Assembly: GCA_005884855.1 (NCBI GenBank)
Contig: VAZS01000217.1
Coordinates: 1 to 8,343, forward strand
Direction of reading: 5' to 3'
From: Alphaproteobacteria bacterium
GTDB taxonomy: Bacteria; Pseudomonadota; Alphaproteobacteria; Rhizobiales; Xanthobacteraceae
Length of the DNA stretch: 8,343 nucleotides
Shown here one piece after another: positions 5,274 to 8,343 of this stretch. A model generated the notes under the pieces. The model worked only from the letters and a program-made list of their open reading frames with translations. It was not told where the DNA came from and did no database searches. Both the position numbers and the translations under genes were made by a program. How positions within the stretch are numbered: position 1 is the stretch's first letter; the number at the start of each line of letters is the position of its first letter.

Positions 5274-5699
5274 ATGAGCACAAAGTCACGCCAGGTCATA
5301 TATGGGGGCGCTGTCATGGGCGCAGAGATACGCGCGGAAAGCGCGCGCAAACGCGCCACCGAAGCGGCGCGCGAAGCCGATCGGGCTGAAGCGGAAGCAT
5401 GGTCGATCCGCATGGAAGCCTTCGGCGGATCGGCGCAGCCCTCGCCGACCATCGCTCAGTGCCTAAATGGCGGATACGGCTGGATGGAAATTGAATGCAA
5501 TCGCTGTAAGACCCGCGCCAGCATTCCGCTTCATGCCATCCGCCGGCCGCGCACTACTCCGATCTGGAAGCTGGAAGGATCGTTCCGGTGCCGGTCCTGT
5601 GGAACCCCTACCTACAAGCCGCGCGTGCACATGATCATGCTGACCGAAACACGCCTGATTACGCCTTCCTTGTGGGTGCATCCCGACGAGGAACGCTGA
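5274..5699 (+). CDS. Hypothetical protein with a four-cysteine zinc ribbon
   Basis: A 141-residue protein, not characterised as far as I know, of a type common in Bradyrhizobium. Residues 16-50 form a charged, Ala/Arg/Glu-rich helix (ESARKRATEAAREADRAEAE, 22-41), likely coiled coil. A short conserved lead-in, TIAQCLNGGYGWMEIEC (59-75), opens the zinc ribbon: Cys75-x2-Cys78, a 27-residue spacer with TTPIWKLEGSFR (94-105), then Cys106-x2-Cys109. The ribbon probably binds one zinc ion and may mediate nucleic-acid or protein contacts; its partner is unknown. The ATG at 5274 has only a weak upstream GGGAT. An ATG at 5316 (residue 15), preceded by a G-rich stretch, is an equally possible start and would give a 127-residue protein. 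The gene converges with the one ending at 5808. Confidence 0.75.
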   Translation: MSTKSRQVIYGGAVMGAEIRAESARKRATEAAREADRAEAEAWSIRMEAFGGSAQPSPTIAQCLNGGYGWMEIECNRCKTRASIPLHAIRRPRTTPIWKLEGSFRCRSCGTPTYKPRVHMIMLTETRLITPSLWVHPDEER

Positions 5700-5727
5700 C
5701 ACGCCATACGAGTTCAGATTGGCAATC

Positions 5728-5739
5728 TTGACGCGTCAA
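5728..5739. repeat. Perfect 12-bp palindrome between convergent genes
   Basis: TTGACGCGTCAA is a perfect 12-bp palindrome. It sits 29 bases after the zinc-ribbon stop and just before the hairpin at 5742-5765. It could be a protein-binding site; no regulator is recognised. Confidence 0.5.
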
Positions 5740-5741
5740 TC

Positions 5742-5765
5742 CGTCGCGAGATCATAATCGCGGCG
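5742..5765. terminator. Hairpin between convergent genes, possible bidirectional terminator
   Basis: CGTCGCGA (5742-5749) pairs with TCGCGGCG (5758-5765) over an 8-base loop; seven pairs are Watson-Crick and one is G-T. Its place between two converging stops (5699 and 5808) suits a terminator for both genes. Neither strand shows a T run after the stem, so intrinsic termination is doubtful. Confidence 0.4.
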
Positions 5766-5807
5766 TAGAATGCTTTGGACGTGAATTGCGGTGCGAGGGT
5801 AGCGATT

Positions 5808-6050
5808 TTATTTAGAGGCGTTGACGATCTTGCGATCCAAGTGGCCGGTCTCATGATCGCGGCGAAGCTGGCTCAACGACGTCTCGTTCAGCTTCAGCAA
5901 TACCTCACTGAGCTTGTCCGTGTCGGGGTAACCAGCGGCGAAACTCTGTCCGTAAACCTTTCGCAAGGTACGGATCAGAGTGTTTCCATGTTTGGCGCTG
6001 ATTTCGCCATCCTTGTTGCGGTGGCGGTTGTCAAGACCTGCCTTGCTCAT
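5808..6050 (-). CDS. Conserved hypothetical 80-residue protein
   Basis: An 80-residue protein of a type I associate with Bradyrhizobium, without known function. The start at 6050 is chosen because GGAG lies 6 bases upstream. Reading back to 6122 adds an unsupported leader. Recognisable blocks are MSKAGLDNRHRNKDGEISAK (1-20), HGNTLIRTLRKVYGQSFAAG (21-40) and KLSEVLLKLNETSLSQLRRD (46-65). The first block is polar and basic and the rest helical. There is no membrane segment, signal or cysteine. The 'DNRHRxxxGEIxxKHGNT' opening resembles the short openers seen in DUF3606-like and other stress-associated rhizobial proteins, but this is only an impression. It lies 104 bases downstream of the O-methyltransferase on the same strand and may share its transcript. 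No terminator is seen between them. Confidence 0.8.
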   Translation of the reverse strand: MSKAGLDNRHRNKDGEISAKHGNTLIRTLRKVYGQSFAAGYPDTDKLSEVLLKLNETSLSQLRRDHETGHLDRKIVNASK

Positions 6051-6154
6051 GCTGCTCTCCTTCGCGGCCAGTTCCGCACTCGAATGATGTCGCTCCCCAA
6101 CCAAGCGGCCAATCACTAGCAAAGCTAACAGCGCTGGATCTCGCGTTGAGCGTC

Positions 6155-7180
6155 CTACTTGTAAGCCACCGCTGCGCTTGCCGGTCCAGCCAAAGGGATG
6201 ACCTCACAGCGACTAAAACCTGCCTCTTTGCACCAGTCGGTGAACTGGGCGCCAGTGAAATCAAATGCTTCGCCAAATTCAATGAGCATGTTCAGCGACA
6301 TCATAAGACCGAAGGCGTTTTGCCTACGTTCGTCGTCGATGATGTTCTCGATGGCGACCAGCGCGCCGCCGATTGGCAGTGCACGGAACGCCTTGGCTAT
6401 GAGCATCTTCTTGTCTTCGAGATTCCAGTCATGAAGGATCATTCCCATTGTGATGACATCTGCTTTGGGAAATTCGTCCGCGAAGAAGTCGATCGTCTCG
6501 GCGATGACCTGGCCATTGAGATTTCGCTCTCGCACCCGGCGTTCCGCGATCGGCCGCACCTCGGCGAGATCGCAGGTCCGGCATTGCATATGCGGATGGC
6601 GCGTTGCGACCATCGATGAAAGCTGCCCTGTCGCGCCACCGATATCCGCCAGGGTCTTGTATTTGGAAAAGTCGAATTTCTCGGCGAACGCCGTGAAATT
6701 GCCCATGGAGATGCCGCTCATCGCGTCCATGAACTGCTCGAGGCGCGCCGGGTCTGCGTAGAGCTCTCCGAACATGGACTTGCCGGTCTCCTTGATCTCG
6801 TTTTGAGGCTTTCCGGTTTTCAATGCTGGCGTGAGATCGGCCCAGAAGCGATACAGCCGTGCATTTGCCATCTCAAGTATCCCACCGATATATTGTGGGC
6901 TCTGCCTCACGAGGTAGCGCGCTGTTGATGGCGTGTTAGCGTATTTGCCGGTCTCGCCGCGGCCGTCCCTCTGCAGCAATCCGAGCGCGACAAGAGTGTC
7001 GAGAAAGTCATACGTTCCGCGGGGATGCAGTCCCGTGGCTCTTTGCAGATCAATGCCCGTTTTAGGGCCGTCCGCAAGCAGTGAGAAGAGCTCCAGTTCC
7101 ACCGCGCTCAACAACGTCTTGGATGCCCAAAACCCAAAGCCAATTTGCAATATTTGATCTGGAGAAATTTCGCGTTGCAT
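6155..7180 (-). CDS. SAM-dependent O-methyltransferase (acetylserotonin OMT-like, methyltransf_2 family)
   Basis: A 341-residue class I methyltransferase that should move a methyl group from S-adenosylmethionine to a hydroxyl of a small, probably aromatic, substrate in the cytoplasm. The N-terminal winged-helix dimerisation domain covers residues 5-95, including GFWASKTLLSAVELELFSLL (16-35) and GTYDFLDTLVALGLL (55-69). The SAM-binding motif I is LADIGGATG (177-185). A second acidic position, CDLAEV, lies at 203-208. The catalytic His250 stands in MGMILHDWNLEDKK (245-258), and the late motif GGALVAIENIIDDER at 271-285. Length and order match the family. The start at 7180 is set by GGGGAGGG about 6 bases upstream; a longer reading to 7234 lacks a ribosome site. 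A 23-bp dyad lies at 7203-7225. The substrate cannot be deduced, as no pathway genes flank it. Confidence 0.9.
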   Translation of the reverse strand: MQREISPDQILQIGFGFWASKTLLSAVELELFSLLADGPKTGIDLQRATGLHPRGTYDFLDTLVALGLLQRDGRGETGKYANTPSTARYLVRQSPQYIGGILEMANARLYRFWADLTPALKTGKPQNEIKETGKSMFGELYADPARLEQFMDAMSGISMGNFTAFAEKFDFSKYKTLADIGGATGQLSSMVATRHPHMQCRTCDLAEVRPIAERRVRERNLNGQVIAETIDFFADEFPKADVITMGMILHDWNLEDKKMLIAKAFRALPIGGALVAIENIIDDERRQNAFGLMMSLNMLIEFGEAFDFTGAQFTDWCKEAGFSRCEVIPLAGPASAAVAYK

Positions 7181-7202
7181 ATGACCCTCCCCGCCTGCCG
7201 TT

Positions 7203-7225
7203 GCACTCATGCCTGATATGAGCGC
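7203..7225. promoter_or_regulatory. Dyad upstream of the O-methyltransferase, candidate operator
   Basis: GCxCTCAT (7203-7210) and ATGAGxGC (7218-7225) are inverted copies, 7 of 8 positions pairing, separated by 7 bases. The centre lies about 34 bases upstream of the start at 7180, where a repressor or activator would act. The arm size and 23-bp length suit a dimeric regulator. No known consensus is recognised and no regulator gene is adjacent. Confidence 0.45.
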
Positions 7226-7267
7226 GACATTCAAACCTAAGCAATGAAAGAAGTCGACGGATATGTT

Positions 7268-7319
7268 CTGGACCAGCGACCAGTGCCCGAGGTCACAGTG
7301 GTTCCTAATTTGGGTCCAG
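7268..7319. repeat. Spaced 7-bp inverted repeat
   Basis: CTGGACC (7268-7274) and GGTCCAG (7313-7319) are perfect inverted copies 38 bases apart, in the spacer behind the methyltransferase. They could be arms of a structured RNA or chance. No transposon end is recognised. Confidence 0.2.
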
Positions 7320-7327
7320 TCCGGAGC

Positions 7328-7513
7328 TCACCGCTGCGGATTCTTGTCTGGCGAAGCTCGTGGCCGATTTGGATGAAGATGTTGTTCCCCTCTGCCCTGC
7401 ACCTTAGGCTTTGCCTCGTCTGACAACTGCAAGATCGCGCTTATTGCCAGCGCCCGCCATGTGGAGTTCGCAACGCTTGACTGATTCGAATGTACCGCAG
7501 CAATGTGTGCCAT
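7328..7513 (-). CDS. Doubtful small hypothetical protein
   Basis: A 61-codon frame starts with an ATG at 7513 that has GAGG 6 bases upstream, which is the main reason to list it. The product (MAHIAAVHSNQSSVANSTWR, then ALAISAILQLSDEAKPKVQG) has a short hydrophobic helix at residues 20-34. A polar, Pro/Arg-rich tail lacks any known motif. No family is recognised, and it may be a chance frame. Confidence 0.25.
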   Translation of the reverse strand: MAHIAAVHSNQSSVANSTWRALAISAILQLSDEAKPKVQGRGEQHLHPNRPRASPDKNPQR

Positions 7514-7550
7514 GGGTGACCTCAAGCGATAGAAGGACAACTGGCTCCTG

Positions 7551-7658
7551 CTACAGCTCGATCATTAGGAGCCGGAGCACCAGATAGAGCCCAGCGGTTA
7601 GTACGAATTCAGCCCCGATAGCTGTCACTGCATACCGAACGAGTTGGCTCCGATCCAT
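7551..7658 (-). CDS. Possible 35-residue single-span membrane protein
   Basis: From an ATG at 7658 the frame encodes MDRSQLVRYAVTAIGAEFVL (1-20) followed by TAGLYLVLRLLMIEL (21-35). This is nearly one continuous transmembrane helix, with a charged Asp-Arg start and one internal Glu. A weak GTGGA precedes the ATG. The frame stays open upstream to 7883, but that part is not hydrophobic and looks unrelated. Small one-helix proteins often attach to larger membrane complexes, but no partner is visible. It could equally be a chance frame. Confidence 0.3.
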   Translation of the reverse strand: MDRSQLVRYAVTAIGAEFVLTAGLYLVLRLLMIEL

Positions 7659-7975
7659 AGTATCCACACTGAACGGGCGATGGAATTTCGGTTCAATGCT
7701 CGCCCTTATTAGGTCGGCGTGCAGCACTCGCGCGGGATACCAAATTGTAACTCGCGCGACGTCATCGTACCCCATGGCGCCGCACCGATTGATCGCGACT
7801 ATGGCGGCGGAAGGTGCGCTTCGCGAGCGCCTTGGGAACTCAATGCGGTTTGCTAAGAGTTGTTCCGGCCGCTGCCAACGCATCGCCTCAATTTGAGAAC
7901 AGCCAAACGCCCGTATAGCCGGTTCAGCTCCATATGACGGGCGAGTCTGCGATCGGCCACACTCGCGAGGACCTT
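7659..7975 (+). other. 317-base stretch without a convincing gene
   Basis: Frames are open on both strands (plus 7696-7896 and minus back to 7883), but none has a good ribosome site or a recognisable motif. The right end should hold the promoter of the gene at 7976. No clear -35/-10 pair, repeat or RNA gene was seen. Confidence 0.4.
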
Positions 7976-8170
7976 ATGACTGACCCGCACCAGGTGAACT
8001 TAATTATTGCCAACGCCATTTGCGATGCTCACAAAGACCATGAAGAAAATCGAATGAACCCGGAGGAAGCAAAGCAAATCGCCAAATGTATCCTCGAGGC
8101 GTTGTCTGACGCGGGTCTCGAGATCGTCCCTGCCGGTAAGATCGACGCCCCAGGCAGAGCTGGTGCGTGA
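7976..8170 (+). CDS. Conserved hypothetical 64-residue protein
   Basis: A 64-residue protein with a good ribosome site: GAGG lies 5 bases upstream of the ATG at 7976. A longer in-frame start at 7934 lacks one. The product reads MTDPHQVNLIIANAICDAHK (1-20), DHEENRMNPEEAKQIAKCIL (21-40), EALSDAGLEIVPAGK (41-55). It is an acidic, two-helix protein with a conserved-looking NPEEAKxIAKxILEALxxAG core. I know this style from short Bradyrhizobium orphans but no function. There is no membrane segment. The two cysteines (16, 38) do not form a metal motif. The nearest same-strand gene upstream is far away, so it is probably its own transcription unit. Confidence 0.72.
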   Translation: MTDPHQVNLIIANAICDAHKDHEENRMNPEEAKQIAKCILEALSDAGLEIVPAGKIDAPGRAGA

Positions 8171-8220
8171 TCCATTTTAAGCTGCCATGGAGAGTGCGTA
8201 CGTTAGAAATCCGCGTCACA

Positions 8221-8254
8221 GAATCGTCTGTCCGCCACCTCGGAATCGTCTGTC
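8221..8254 (+). repeat. Two 12-bp direct repeats, 22 bp apart
   Basis: GAATCGTCTGTC occurs at 8221-8232 and again at 8243-8254, a period of 22 bp, about two helical turns. It lies 50 bases after the last gene, near the window edge. Such spacing is usual for tandem protein-binding sites, including transposase sites near IS ends. The edge hides what follows. Confidence 0.5.
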
Positions 8255-8343
8255 TATGACCCCTGTTCCCGCGCGCATTGGCCTTGTTGTCAACCGAATG
8301 AGGCCACGAAGGTAAACAATCGTGCCCGGGGCCGCAGATAGGG

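Noticed and set aside
6146..6619. Plus-strand open frame opposite the O-methyltransferase
   Set aside because: The minus-strand gene has clear SAM and catalytic motifs. The plus frame has none and no ribosome site.
1..8343. tRNA, rRNA, CRISPR array, transposase, toxin-antitoxin pair or defence island
   Set aside because: No cloverleaf, regular repeat-spacer pattern, DDE-type transposase or known defence domain was seen in either strand. The two-helix orphan at 7976-8170 has no partner that would make a toxin-antitoxin pair.

Overview
The window looks like accessory chromosome of a Rhizobiales alphaproteobacterium, most likely Bradyrhizobium or a close relative in the Nitrobacteraceae. This rests on protein flavour, not on a search: a NuoD C-terminus, a phasin, an alphaproteobacterial-type SRAP protein, and several short orphan proteins of the kind frequent in Bradyrhizobium genomes. 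Strong AGGAG-type ribosome sites support most of the starts chosen. No rRNA, tRNA, CRISPR array, transposase or phage structural gene was seen.

Left part (1-3215, all plus strand). The window opens in the last codons of nuoD (complex I), whose usual ending is replaced by an out-of-frame tail. There follow an antibiotic-biosynthesis-monooxygenase-type (ABM) small protein, a DUF3175 protein, a PPC/DUF296 protein, and an NDUFA9-like NAD(P)-binding epimerase-family gene. The last of these is broken by an internal deletion that also changes the frame. A 388-base stretch without a convincing gene follows, then a small hypothetical gene.

Middle part (3359-5146). A phasin gene on the minus strand ends in a clear hairpin-plus-T terminator. 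It diverges from a 68-residue helical protein on the plus strand, and the spacer between them carries two dyads. The 68-residue gene converges on a minus-strand SRAP (YedK/HMCES-type) gene, which has an intact Cys2/Asn/Glu/His active-site set.

Right part (5147-8343). SRAP diverges from a zinc-ribbon orphan across a spacer with overlapping GC-rich palindromes. That orphan converges, over a perfect 12-bp palindrome and a hairpin, on a minus-strand pair: an 80-residue orphan and, upstream of it, a 341-residue SAM-dependent O-methyltransferase. A 23-bp dyad lies just upstream of the methyltransferase start. The last kilobase is gene-poor, with two doubtful small minus-strand ORFs, one convincing 64-residue orphan, and a pair of 12-bp direct repeats 22 bp apart near the right edge.

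The genes do not form one obvious pathway. The picture is of short transcription units with carbon-storage (phasin), DNA-damage (SRAP), redox and unknown roles, plus two decayed genes. I do not see a defence system or other clearly new multi-gene system. The most interesting material is the orphan small proteins, the dyads in the divergent spacers, and the decay of two complex-I-related reading frames.
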